Below are positions 56,117 to 63,801 of a DNA stretch of 64,000 nt, in pieces. Position 1 is the stretch's first letter. The number at the start of each line of letters is the position of its first letter. Below the pieces are notes generated by a model that ran no database searches, had not been told where the DNA came from, and saw only the letters and a program-made list of their open reading frames with translations. Origin of the DNA: Pseudomonas pharyngis (lineage in GTDB: Bacteria > Pseudomonadota > Gammaproteobacteria > Pseudomonadales > Pseudomonadaceae); assembly GCF_021602345.1 (NCBI RefSeq), contig NZ_BQID01000001.1, positions 124,001-188,000 on the forward strand. The letters are read 5' to 3'. Made by a program: the position numbers and the translations under genes.

Positions 56117-56569
56117 ATGACAATCGAGTGGGTCTGCAAACATCACAGCGATCTGGGACTGGAGCAGCTGTACGCCATTTTGAAATTGCGCTCGGAAGTG
56201 TTCGTGGTCGAACAGCGCTGCGCGTACCTGGATCCGGACGGTCAGGATCTGGACGGTGACACCTGCCATTTGATGGGCTGGGACGATGATCAACTGGTGG
56301 CGTACCTGCGCCTGCTGGACCCGGAATCCCAGGGTGGCGACGTGGTGATCGGCCGCGTGCTGACCGCGCCGGCCGGGCGTGGCAAAGGGTTGGGGCATGA
56401 AATGATGGAACAGGCGCTGAAACAGGCCGAGAAGCGTTGGCCTGAAGTGCCGATCTATCTGTCGGCCCAGGCGCATTTGCAGGGGTATTACGGGCGGTAC
56501 GGGTTTGTGGTGGCCGGTGAGGAATATCTTGAGGATGACATTCCACACATAGGTATGCGGCGGTCTTGA
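56117..56569 (+). CDS. GNAT N-acetyltransferase (ElaA-like)
   Basis: 150 residues. Acetyl-CoA-binding motif A appears as VIGRVLTAPAGRGKGLGHEMM, and the N-terminal LYAILKLRSEVFVVEQRCAYLDPDG segment marks the ElaA family. GGAAG precedes the ATG at 56117. Substrate unknown. A large palindromic MITE-like element follows. Confidence 0.88.
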   Translation: MTIEWVCKHHSDLGLEQLYAILKLRSEVFVVEQRCAYLDPDGQDLDGDTCHLMGWDDDQLVAYLRLLDPESQGGDVVIGRVLTAPAGRGKGLGHEMMEQALKQAEKRWPEVPIYLSAQAHLQGYYGRYGFVVAGEEYLEDDIPHIGMRRS

Positions 56570-56593
56570 GCTGTCGCTTGGCTGATGATCGCG

Positions 56594-56801
56594 GCCCTCA
56601 CCCCAGCCCTCCCGAAACGTCGGACCGCCCAGAGGTAGAGGGAGCCTACCGTGGGAAATTACAGAGATACACCGACGTGAGCGATCGCGGTTGAATCCAC
56701 AATCGACTCGGTTTTTCAGGTCGATGTATAACGTAAGACTCCTCGGTCGGCTCCCTCTCCCTCCGGGCGGTCCGACGTTTCGGGAGGGCTGGGGTGAGGG
56801 C
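56594..56801. repeat. MITE-like palindromic element, copy C (reversed)
   Basis: About 208 bp. The arms CCCTCACCCCAGCCCTCCCG and CGGGAGGGCTGGGGTGAGGG pair over roughly 40 bp including CGAAACGTCGGACCGCCC and GGGCGGTCCGACGTTTCG. Read in reverse, its core has TATACATCGACCTGAA and GTCGATTGTGGAT as in copies A and B. Confidence 0.8.
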
Positions 56802-56826
56802 AACAATCCAGAGGCGAACACCCAAC

Positions 56827-57123
56827 TCAGGGATATTCCAAAACCGCTTTTATCTGCCGCAAATTCCGCTCGATCCACCCCCGATCAATCGCCCCCCACT
56901 CCCGAATCCGGTAGCGCCCCGCATGATTGCGCGCGCCCTCTTCCTGTTCGAACTCGCAGACGATATCCAGATCCGCCAGCGCCGCAATCGTGTCCTGCGC
57001 CGTGCGCCGGGGCATGCCGGTGACCTCGGTCAGCGCCGGCACGCTGCTGGCCAGGCCGCTGTCGATCAGGTACGCCACGTACAAGCGCCGGTAGAAACTG
57101 CTCTTGGTCTTGCTTACGTCCAT
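56827..57123 (-). CDS. Small winged-helix DNA-binding protein
   Basis: 98 residues. The sequence SSVPALTEVTGMPRRTAQDTIAALADLDIVCEF forms a winged helix-turn-helix with a wing at EQEEGARNHAGRYRI, like the HTH_43 family. Lacks any other domain. Located just upstream in direction of nothing obvious: next to the YgjP-like gene, 24 nt after it on the same strand, so probably co-transcribed. Target unknown. Confidence 0.78.
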   Translation of the reverse strand: MDVSKTKSSFYRRLYVAYLIDSGLASSVPALTEVTGMPRRTAQDTIAALADLDIVCEFEQEEGARNHAGRYRIREWGAIDRGWIERNLRQIKAVLEYP

Positions 57124-57147
57124 GCACGCGCTCCGTTGTTTGATGTC

Positions 57148-57639
57148 TTATTGCATGTCCCGCCAGGTCAGATGCACCCGCAGGTCGAACTCGACCTGGT
57201 GGTAGCCCGGCAGCATGTGCTCACATAACTTATAGAACGCCTTGTTGTGATCCGACTCCTTGAAGTGCGCCAGCTCGTGCACGACGATCATCTTCAAAAA
57301 CTCCGGCGCGGCGTCCTTGAACAGCGAGGCGATACGAATCTCTTTCTTGGCCTTGAGCTTGCCGCCCTGCACCCGCGACACCGTGGTGTGCAGGCCGAGG
57401 GCGCGATGAGTCAGATCGAGGCGGTTGTCGAACAGCACCTTGTCAATGGCCGGGGCGTTGCGCAGGTATTCCTGCTTCAGGTCCAGCGCGTAGCCGTACA
57501 ACGCCTTGTCGCTCTGCACATCGTGGCGGCCCGGATAGCGTTGGCTCAGGTAATCACCGAGGCGGTTGTCGGCGATCAATTGGCGCACCTGATCCTGCAG
57601 ATTCGCGGGATAGGCCTGGAGGTATTTCAACGCAGTCAT
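57148..57639 (-). CDS. YgjP-like zinc metallopeptidase (DUF45)
   Basis: 163 residues. Zinc motif FLKMIVVHELAHFKESDHN (HExxH with a third His). The upstream RVQGGKLKAKKEIRIAS stretch is typical of the YgjP/WLM-like SprT group. Start at 57639; the upstream extension to 57858 has no homology and no better ribosome-binding site. Cytoplasmic; substrate unknown. Likely cotranscribed with the small winged-helix gene. Confidence 0.83.
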   Translation of the reverse strand: MTALKYLQAYPANLQDQVRQLIADNRLGDYLSQRYPGRHDVQSDKALYGYALDLKQEYLRNAPAIDKVLFDNRLDLTHRALGLHTTVSRVQGGKLKAKKEIRIASLFKDAAPEFLKMIVVHELAHFKESDHNKAFYKLCEHMLPGYHQVEFDLRVHLTWRDMQ

Positions 57640-57680
57640 GGGGCGGCACGGGTCATGAAAAGGCCGCCAGTGTAGCGAAT

Positions 57681-59804
57681 TCAACCGGCCAACGCGCTCC
57701 AGTCGAACGGCTCGGTAAAGCGTGCGGTGTCCTCGGCGACCAACGGCCGCGCCACCAGAAAGCCTTGCACGTACTGACAACCATGGGCTTGCAGCCACTG
57801 GTATTGCTCGACGGTTTCCACGCCTTCGGCAATCACCAGCAAGCCGTATTCCTTGCACAGGTCGATGACCGTGCGCACCAGTGAAGCGTCGCGGGACGAG
57901 TCCGGCAATCGGGCGATCAGGTGGCGATCGAGCTTGAGAGTGTCCAGTTCCAGATCGCGCAGATGCGCCAGCGAGCAGGCTCCGGAACCGAAATCATCCA
58001 GCGCCACCCGCACCCCGAGATTGCGCAGCAGCTTCAGCTGCTTGCGGGTCTCGTCCGGGTTGACCGTCAGCGCCTCTTCGGTGACTTCCACTTCCATCTG
58101 GTGCGGCTGCAAACCATGGCGCTCCAGCACCTGGCGCAATTCAGTCACCAGATTCGGCAGGCCGAACTGAGTGTTGCTCAGGCTCACGCCGATCACCAGT
58201 TCCTTGGAGAACTCGGCCTCCCACGCCTTACGCTGCCCGGCGCTGCGATGATAGATCCAGCTGCCGAGGCGGCTGATCAACGTCGCCTCTTCCAGCAACG
58301 GCAGGAACAGCCCCGGCGGCACGTCGCCGACGCTCGGGTGCTGCCAGCGCAGCAACGCCTCGAAACCACGAACGCGACCATCGCCAATGGCCACCTGCGG
58401 CTGATACACCAGATTGAAATCGCGGTTCTCGATGGCATTACGCACGCTTTCTTCCAGCATCAGCCGTGAGCGCGCGCGGCCGTTCATTTCATGATCGTAG
58501 AAGCGATATTGCTGACGCCCGGCACGCTTGGCCTCGTACATGGCGATGTCCGAAGCACGCAGCAAACCGTCGACGTTGTTGCCGCAATCCGGGTAAGTGG
58601 CGATGCCGATACTCGCACCCAGCGCAATATCCAGCCCTTCAATCTGCTGACAGATCGACACCCGCTCGATGAGCTTCTCGGCGATCTTCGCCGCTTGCTC
58701 GGGGAATTCCAGATCCAGCAGCGCGGTGAACTCGTCACCGCCCATCCGCGCCAGAATGTCGAACGGCCGCAGGCAGGCTTTCAATTGTTCGGAGACCCAG
58801 CGCAACACCCGGTCCCCGGCATCATGGCCGAGGGAATCGTTGACCCTTTTGAACCCATCGAGATCGAGGTACATCAACACCCAACTGCTGTCCGTGCGCT
58901 CGCCGCGCAGCAGCAGGTTTTCCACAGTCTGGTAAAAACCCCGGCGATTGAGCAGCCCGGTCAGCGGGTCGGTGACCGCCTGAAATTCCAGCTGTTGATG
59001 CAGATGACGCACCACCGACATGTCCAGCACCGTCACCACCATAGCGTGCTGTTCACTCGGCAGCGGCGCACAGGACAAGGCCACCGGCACCTGCTGCCCC
59101 GGCGCGGTGCGCAGCGACGCGTCGTGTAGACGCAGCGTCTCGCCACGTTTGTAACCGGCGTAAAACTCGGAATCGGCCCACAGCGGAATATGCGGTTTCT
59201 GCAGGTAATCGAGAAATTCCTGCCCTTCCAGTTCCTTGACCGGCGCATTGAGCAGCCGGGAAATCGCCGGGTTGGCGAAGCGGATCAAGCCATCCTCGCC
59301 CAACACCAGAATCCCTTCGGCGGCGTTATCCAGCACCGAGGCATTGAAGGCCCGCGCCGATTCCAGATCCTGACTCAAGCGCTGCAAGGCCCGGCGATTG
59401 CGCTGGTGTTCCAGCAGCGCCTGGACTTTGGGTTTGAGAATCTGCGGATCGAAGGGTTTGAACAGGTAATCCACCGCCCCGCTGGCGTAACCCTTGATCA
59501 CGGCGTCCTGGGACTGCTCGTTGGCGGTAAGGAAAATGATCGGGGTCAGGCGCGTGCGCTGACTGCCGCGCATCAGCCGCGCGACTTCGAAACCGTCCAT
59601 GCCCGGCATCTGCACATCCAGCAGCACCAGGTCGATGTCGTGTTCGAGCAACAGGTTGAGCGCTTCGTAACCGGAAGCGGCGGTCAATACCTGCCAGTCC
59701 TGGCGCTGCAGCAACGCGCGCATGCTGATCAGGTTTTCAGGGTAATCATCGACGATCAAAAGGACTGAGCTGCCTTCACCTGGCTGGGGTTGCGCGCATT
59801 CCAT
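57681..59804 (-). CDS. REC-PAS-GGDEF-EAL cyclic-di-GMP protein
   Basis: 707 residues. Receiver domain with phospho-acceptor Asp63 (LVLLDVQMPGMDG) and FKPFD lysine; PAS domain at about 160-285; GGDEF domain with an intact GGDEF (355-359); EAL domain with Glu482 of EAL, EVTEEAL, DDFGSG, LKLDR, AEGVET and QGF. The metal-ligand Asn of the usual NLS motif is Ser541 (VSLSNTQF), so phosphodiesterase activity may be weakened. ATG 59804 has AGAGAAG upstream. No cognate kinase is adjacent. Confidence 0.92.
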   Translation of the reverse strand: MECAQPQPGEGSSVLLIVDDYPENLISMRALLQRQDWQVLTAASGYEALNLLLEHDIDLVLLDVQMPGMDGFEVARLMRGSQRTRLTPIIFLTANEQSQDAVIKGYASGAVDYLFKPFDPQILKPKVQALLEHQRNRRALQRLSQDLESARAFNASVLDNAAEGILVLGEDGLIRFANPAISRLLNAPVKELEGQEFLDYLQKPHIPLWADSEFYAGYKRGETLRLHDASLRTAPGQQVPVALSCAPLPSEQHAMVVTVLDMSVVRHLHQQLEFQAVTDPLTGLLNRRGFYQTVENLLLRGERTDSSWVLMYLDLDGFKRVNDSLGHDAGDRVLRWVSEQLKACLRPFDILARMGGDEFTALLDLEFPEQAAKIAEKLIERVSICQQIEGLDIALGASIGIATYPDCGNNVDGLLRASDIAMYEAKRAGRQQYRFYDHEMNGRARSRLMLEESVRNAIENRDFNLVYQPQVAIGDGRVRGFEALLRWQHPSVGDVPPGLFLPLLEEATLISRLGSWIYHRSAGQRKAWEAEFSKELVIGVSLSNTQFGLPNLVTELRQVLERHGLQPHQMEVEVTEEALTVNPDETRKQLKLLRNLGVRVALDDFGSGACSLAHLRDLELDTLKLDRHLIARLPDSSRDASLVRTVIDLCKEYGLLVIAEGVETVEQYQWLQAHGCQYVQGFLVARPLVAEDTARFTEPFDWSALAG

Positions 59805-60155
59805 GCTGCTTCTCTTGTCGGGACAACTCGTGTCGGGGCATCTCGGGTCAGTGTTCCGGGCGGCTTCTCGTGAAAACCGTACAGTCACCGAGTCTTCACT
59901 CTAGTCCGGGATCTGTAAAAGCAATAGCTGTCATCCAGCCATCATTTAAACAAACCAGCAGGCAGCCGACTAACGGTCACCGCTGAAGCCCCCGAAAACC
60001 GGGAAAGGTGGCATTTCGACAGGATGTTGACGCCAATCATCTGCCGGACGGCCATTAACAAAAAATCCCTCTACGCTTATAAAGGCCGCCCCCAAGAGGC
60101 GCGGGCTAGAGCTTCTGGCACGCGCGTGCAAGAGAAATAGAGTGGAAGAACCGAC

Positions 60156-60824
60156 ATGATCGACCTCGCAACCTGGAACCTCAGCGTTCCCGTTGGCAGC
60201 CCGCCCTACACCGTCGAAACCTCCAAACTGGTGAACGGCTTCAAGGATCAGTACTTCCATTCCGACACCGGCACCCTGTTCTTCTGGTCCCCGGTGACCG
60301 GCTCGAAAACCGAAAACGCCATCTACCCGCGCACCGAACTGCGCGAAACCTACAGCAACGGCACCCTGCGCAACTGGTATTACCCCGACGCCGACAACCT
60401 GCTGCGCGCGACCCTTTCGGTCAACAAGGTGCCCAGCTCGGGCAAGATCGTCATCGGCCAGATCCACGCCTACGAAAGCCAGAAGCCGATGCTCAAGCTT
60501 GAGTACCAATACAAAGAAAAAACCGAGACCGGCAACCTGGTGATCAAACTGCGCACCCATCCGGATCAGGACGAAAGCCGCGTCATCACCCTCGCCACCG
60601 GGATCAAACTCAATCGCGAGTTCAACTACCTCATTCATCTGAGCCCCGGCGGTGCACTGGGCGTGAGTGCGGCCGGGTATCAGTGGGATTCGCAGATCAG
60701 CGCGACGTGGCGCAACAAACCGCTGTACTTCAAGGCGGGCGTGTATGTGCAGGACAACACCGGGTACACCAGCGAGGGTGGGCAGGTGACGTTCAGCAAG
60801 TTGGATATCGATCATGACAAATAA
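60156..60824 (+). CDS. Polysaccharide lyase family 7 alginate lyase
   Basis: 222 residues. PL7 blocks: YPRTELRE (R-x-E-L-R), IGQIHAYE (QIH) and YFKAGVYVQD (YFKAGxY), which hold the catalytic Arg/Gln/His/Tyr set. Cleaves alginate by beta-elimination. No N-terminal signal peptide, so export by another route or intracellular use. AAGAACCGAC is a weak Shine-Dalgarno. A relic copy of its 3' end lies at 62.69 kb. The 351-bp stretch before it (59805-60155) shows no clear element. Confidence 0.9.
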   Translation: MIDLATWNLSVPVGSPPYTVETSKLVNGFKDQYFHSDTGTLFFWSPVTGSKTENAIYPRTELRETYSNGTLRNWYYPDADNLLRATLSVNKVPSSGKIVIGQIHAYESQKPMLKLEYQYKEKTETGNLVIKLRTHPDQDESRVITLATGIKLNREFNYLIHLSPGGALGVSAAGYQWDSQISATWRNKPLYFKAGVYVQDNTGYTSEGGQVTFSKLDIDHDK

Positions 60825-60864
60825 CAGGACACTGACCTGAGCATCAATTATCGATGACATAGAA

Positions 60865-60895
60865 TAAAAAACGGCAGACTTTCGAAAGTCTGCCG
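60865..60895 (-). terminator. Leftward intrinsic terminator
   Basis: Perfect palindrome CGGCAGACTTTCGAAAGTCTGCCG at 60872-60895, with a run of A on its left (T on the minus strand). It would end the leftward gene at 60928 and weakly the lyase transcript. Confidence 0.8.
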
Positions 60896-60927
60896 CATGA
60901 AACTGATATCGCACCGATGATGAAAAA

Positions 60928-61302
60928 TTAATTATTTTTAAAGTCAAACATCGCAATCAAAGAAAATGCCTTTTCTTCCGCACAAAAGATCACCCCTTTC
61001 GGATAATCTCCGCCTCGTTCCAAACAAACAAAGCCCTTGGCCCTCCTGGAATTATCAATCCCGTCCAACTCCAGATGCACGCCGGCAACTGATCCAGGGC
61101 CTCCCAGTTCGTGCGGCACATTAAGCTGAAGGTTTTTGTAGAATGTGGAACCAACATAAAACTCATTACTGCCTAGATACTGGAAAAATTTAAAATGGAA
61201 ATGTTCGCCAGAGTGTTGCAAAAACTCTCTTCCACGAATTGAGACGGTAAAGTGCCCCCCCGGGAATCGCCAGAAACATTTGAACATCGCCAACACCAAC
61301 AC
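60928..61302 (-). CDS. AT-richer protein of unknown function (124 aa)
   Basis: GTG start at 61302 chosen for the AAGGAG six bases before it. Sequence MLVLAMFKCFWRFPGGHF..., with aromatic-rich beta-like strands and no signal peptide or known domain. Codon use is clearly AT-richer than flanking genes, suggesting transfer. A CTGTMA-N4-TGACAG palindrome lies 85 bp upstream, as before two other unknown genes here. Followed by its own terminator. Function unknown. Confidence 0.6.
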   Translation of the reverse strand: MLVLAMFKCFWRFPGGHFTVSIRGREFLQHSGEHFHFKFFQYLGSNEFYVGSTFYKNLQLNVPHELGGPGSVAGVHLELDGIDNSRRAKGFVCLERGGDYPKGVIFCAEEKAFSLIAMFDFKNN

Positions 61303-61386
61303 TAGTGACTCCTTTGTCCTTTTGCACTTTTTCCATCTGAAAGATAATTGAGCCCTAACAATAATTCGCTAACGAACTCTCCGCAC

Positions 61387-61402
61387 CTGTAACATCTGAC
61401 AG
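61387..61402. promoter_or_regulatory. Shared 16-bp palindrome, site 1
   Basis: CTGTAACATCTGACAG, 85 bp upstream of the leftward gene starting at 61302. On the minus strand it is followed directly by GTGCGG and, after 17 bp, TATTGT, a plausible promoter. The other parts of 61403-61635 contain nothing recognised. Confidence 0.55.
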
Positions 61403-61635
61403 ATTTGTATATTTTAAAAGCATAGACAGAGCGCTTTTAACAACTAAACAAACAAATCCTAGTCATTTATCCAGTTAAAAGCTGGATAGTGGGTTGAACG
61501 CTCTCAAATTCGGAATGGCATCAGCGCACTGATCGCGTACTGCAGAACCATCGGCATCAACAGCACGCTTCTCGAAGCCATCGTAAAGCGCAATAGAGAG
61601 CTACGTCTGGGGCCTTGACTCTATCGAGTGTGCAA

Positions 61636-61857
61636 AGCCGCCGAACGCGCCCTCGACCACTACCTCTGCTCCGGCGCCCGCATCATGGCCACGGTCAACG
61701 AACCCGACTGCATGTACTTCGCCAACCCCGCCTACAACACCGAATCCCTGCTGGCCAACGCCAGCGAAACCCTCGGCTCCGCCAGCGAAATGCACAACAA
61801 CTTCGCCGCCTCCCTCACCCCCGCCGACCGCAAAACCGCGATTGGCATTGCGCAACC
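61636..61857 (+). pseudogene. Broken DUF6124 gene
   Basis: Translates to AAERALDHYLCSGARIMATV... and matches the intact DUF6124 gene at 63.16 kb over about 74 codons. It lacks the first about 25 codons and the last about 20, and diverges right after IGIAQ. The leader found before the intact copy is absent. Confidence 0.85.
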
Positions 61858-61890
61858 TGACATCATGAACAATTTACGGACCTGGTTGAA

Positions 61891-61906
61891 CTGTCAGTTA
61901 TGACAG
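61891..61906. promoter_or_regulatory. Shared 16-bp palindrome, site 2
   Basis: CTGTCAGTTATGACAG, 83 bp before the ATG at 61989 and directly followed by TTGACG, a -35-like box with GATACT 16-17 bp later. Confidence 0.6.
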
Positions 61907-61988
61907 TTGACGTACAAATTACTACAGCGATACTGAAAGCCCTCTTGGCAGGGCCATCGTAAAAATATCAAAAACTGGAGATACCGAT

Positions 61989-62429
61989 ATGAGCACCACA
62001 AATTTCAATGCCATTCTAACTACTGGCAGTGCCGACGTTGTCGTTTCGGTCAACGGCCCTTTCAAAGCTGACAATCTATTAATATTTGAGCAACACGACG
62101 AAAGCATTAAACTACTTTTCACGAATAATGGGACAACTAACGGTGACCTGGGAGTTTCTTTTACAATCCCAAAAAGAAATGGAAGATATTCGGGCCAGGT
62201 CGATCTCATCGGGTATACCGCTTACGCGGCCTATCTTTATAGAATGGGATCCGCAACAGGATTTCTTGATTCAATAGAAGGGCATTACGATGTGGAACAT
62301 AACCCGGCGAACCAGGAATTAACCGGCAGATTTTATTTCATCGTATGGAACAATCAAGGTTACAAAGCCCCGATTGATGTAACTTTTACAGCTCAAGGCT
62401 ATTCCCAACAATCCGCCCCAGCTATTTGA
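61989..62429 (+). CDS. AT-richer protein of unknown function (146 aa)
   Basis: Begins MSTTNFNAILTTGSADVVVS, with alternating hydrophobic patterns suggesting a beta-sandwich (YTAYAAYLYR, FYFIVWNNQG). No signal peptide, cysteines or known motif. ACTGGAGATACC precedes the ATG. It uses many A/T-ending codons unlike the neighbouring catabolic genes, so it is probably acquired. Preceded by shared palindrome site 2. Not recognised. Confidence 0.65.
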   Translation: MSTTNFNAILTTGSADVVVSVNGPFKADNLLIFEQHDESIKLLFTNNGTTNGDLGVSFTIPKRNGRYSGQVDLIGYTAYAAYLYRMGSATGFLDSIEGHYDVEHNPANQELTGRFYFIVWNNQGYKAPIDVTFTAQGYSQQSAPAI

Positions 62430-62537
62430 CTGTCTACTCAGGTGGTGAGACCCGAGAGCTGACCCTGCCAAGTAATACCTACCGCCCAGATACGTTGATC
62501 CTCACCCCTACCTCCTTCACCGTTGCCCAACCTTAAA

Positions 62538-62630
62538 CGTCAGCCGCTTAAAGACACTTCGCGTTACTTCATCCAGCCGTAAACTTGTGCCATTGCCTAC
62601 CAGCACGCCAGACTCCACCGGTTTGGAGAA
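62538..62630 (+). repeat. Degenerate direct repeat, copy 1
   Basis: About 93 bp resembling 62806-62905, with shared blocks CGCGT(T/A)AC, GCCTACC(A/G)G(C/T)ACGCCAGA and CC(A/G)CCGG. It lies between the unknown gene and the lyase relic. The rest of 62430-62692 shows nothing else. Confidence 0.5.
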
Positions 62631-62693
62631 CCAAAGAGAACCAGAGGCAACCGAAGGGGACGGAACCAAAGGCAACAGATTTATTTATCAGCT

Positions 62694-62795
62694 CTGTATT
62701 TCAAGGCGGGCGTGTATGTGCAGGACAACACCGGGTACACCAGTGAGGGTGGGCAGGTGACGTTCAGCAAGCTGGATATCGATCACGATAGATAG
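62694..62795 (+). pseudogene. 3' relic of a second alginate lyase gene
   Basis: Encodes LYFKAGVYVQDNTG...DIDHDR and a TAG, matching the last 34 codons of the intact PL7 gene at 60156-60824 with seven base changes. Upstream sequence is unrelated, so only the tail remains. Confidence 0.9.
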
Positions 62796-62805
62796 CGGCG
62801 GCGCG

Positions 62806-62905
62806 CACGTTTAAGGCCGCTGTTTAAAAGCAGTGCGCGTAACGTCCCGAAGCCTACAACGGCTTGCGTCACGGCCTACCGGTACGCCAGAATCCGCCGG
62901 CTTGT
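62806..62905 (+). repeat. Degenerate direct repeat, copy 2
   Basis: About 100 bp related to 62538-62630; together they bracket the lyase relic. Shows a CGCGCAC/GTGCGCG stem at its start. Confidence 0.5.
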
Positions 62906-62938
62906 GCGCCTGGAGGGCCATCGGTAACTTGATTCGGG

Positions 62939-63108
62939 TCACTGATTCGCAGTGATCGGGTTTAGTAGCCCGTGGTGTTTTCAGCTACGTGCAACGCGCT
63001 ATCCATCAGACGTTCCCGTTTGATTGTGATGGCGGCTGTGTGCAGGGCGCTTCGGCGCGCCGGTCAATGCTGAATACTCCCCGGTCTACTAACCTGCGCA
63101 CAGCTGCC
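62939..63108 (+). promoter_or_regulatory. Structured RNA-like leader of the DUF6124 gene
   Basis: Begins with a TCACTG/CAGTGA hairpin (62939-62955). A 16-nt arm at 63031-63046 pairs with 63093-63108 over all 16 positions (two as G-U), enclosing a GCGC-TTCG-GCGC tetraloop hairpin. It ends 53 nt before the DUF6124 ATG. I recall similar leaders before DUF6124 genes in other pseudomonads. Could be a cis-regulatory RNA or an independent RNA. Confidence 0.6.
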
Positions 63109-63161
63109 ACCCTTCTTTTAGTAGGGAAGGACCGGCAGCTCCTTACAGGAGTTTTCAGCAT

Positions 63162-63524
63162 ATGTTCAAAATTACACCGAATCCGCCAGAAACCGATCTG
63201 GCCTCCCCCTACGATCCCCTCGACCCCACCAAACTCAACGAAGCAGCCGAACGCGCCCTCGACCACTACCTCTGCCCCGGCGCCCGCATCATGGCCACGG
63301 TCAACGAGCCCGACCGCATGTACTTCGCCAACCCCGCCTACAACACCGAATCCCTGCTGGCCAACGCCAGCGAAACCCTCGGCTCCGCCAGCGAAATGCT
63401 CAACAACTTCGCCGCCACCCTCCCTCCCGCCGACCGCAAAACCGCGATAGGCATTGCGCAACTGGTGATGCTTGGGGAATTGGCGGTGAATCAGGCGCTG
63501 GATCATGTTGAGCTGACGCCGTAA
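63162..63524 (+). CDS. DUF6124 family protein
   Basis: 120 residues, the usual family length. It starts MFKITPNPPETDLASPYDPL, then EAAERALDHYL, NTESLLANASETLGSASEMLNNFA and a C-terminal IGIAQLVMLGELAVNQALD helix. This Pseudomonas-restricted, often multicopy family has no known function. AGGAG precedes the ATG. The gene carries a long structured leader and its own terminator, so it is a self-contained unit; a broken copy lies 1.5 kb to the left. Confidence 0.88.
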   Translation: MFKITPNPPETDLASPYDPLDPTKLNEAAERALDHYLCPGARIMATVNEPDRMYFANPAYNTESLLANASETLGSASEMLNNFAATLPPADRKTAIGIAQLVMLGELAVNQALDHVELTP

Positions 63525-63545
63525 CCGGGAACCGGCTACACAAGG

Positions 63546-63570
63546 AAACCGCCTCTCGGCGGTTTTCTTT
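63546..63570 (+). terminator. Intrinsic terminator of the DUF6124 gene
   Basis: AAACCGCC, loop TCTC, GGCGGTTT, then TTCTTT. Confidence 0.8.
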
Positions 63571-63653
63571 CAAATCTGAAGTCACTAGCTTTTGCTGCGT
63601 TTTCTCCACTCGAAATAAAAACCTGCTTTCTAATTCTCAATAAATCATCTCAC

Positions 63654-63669
63654 CTGTAAAAACTGACAG
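63654..63669. promoter_or_regulatory. Shared 16-bp palindrome, site 3
   Basis: CTGTAAAAACTGACAG directly followed by TTGGCA (-35-like), 133 bp before the ATG at 63802. Confidence 0.55.
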
Positions 63670-63801
63670 TTGGCAATCCGCTTTCGCTCATCAACAATAA
63701 TGGTGCACCCAAAAACTCCACAACAATAAGTTATCAAGCATTGGCCCGTTTCGATTCAAAAAACTTCTGCATAAAACACTTGATAAACACTGGAGAAAAA
63801 A

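Noticed and set aside
62538-62905. Possible integron attC sites
   Set aside because: Repeats lack paired core sites of the attC type and no integrase is present.
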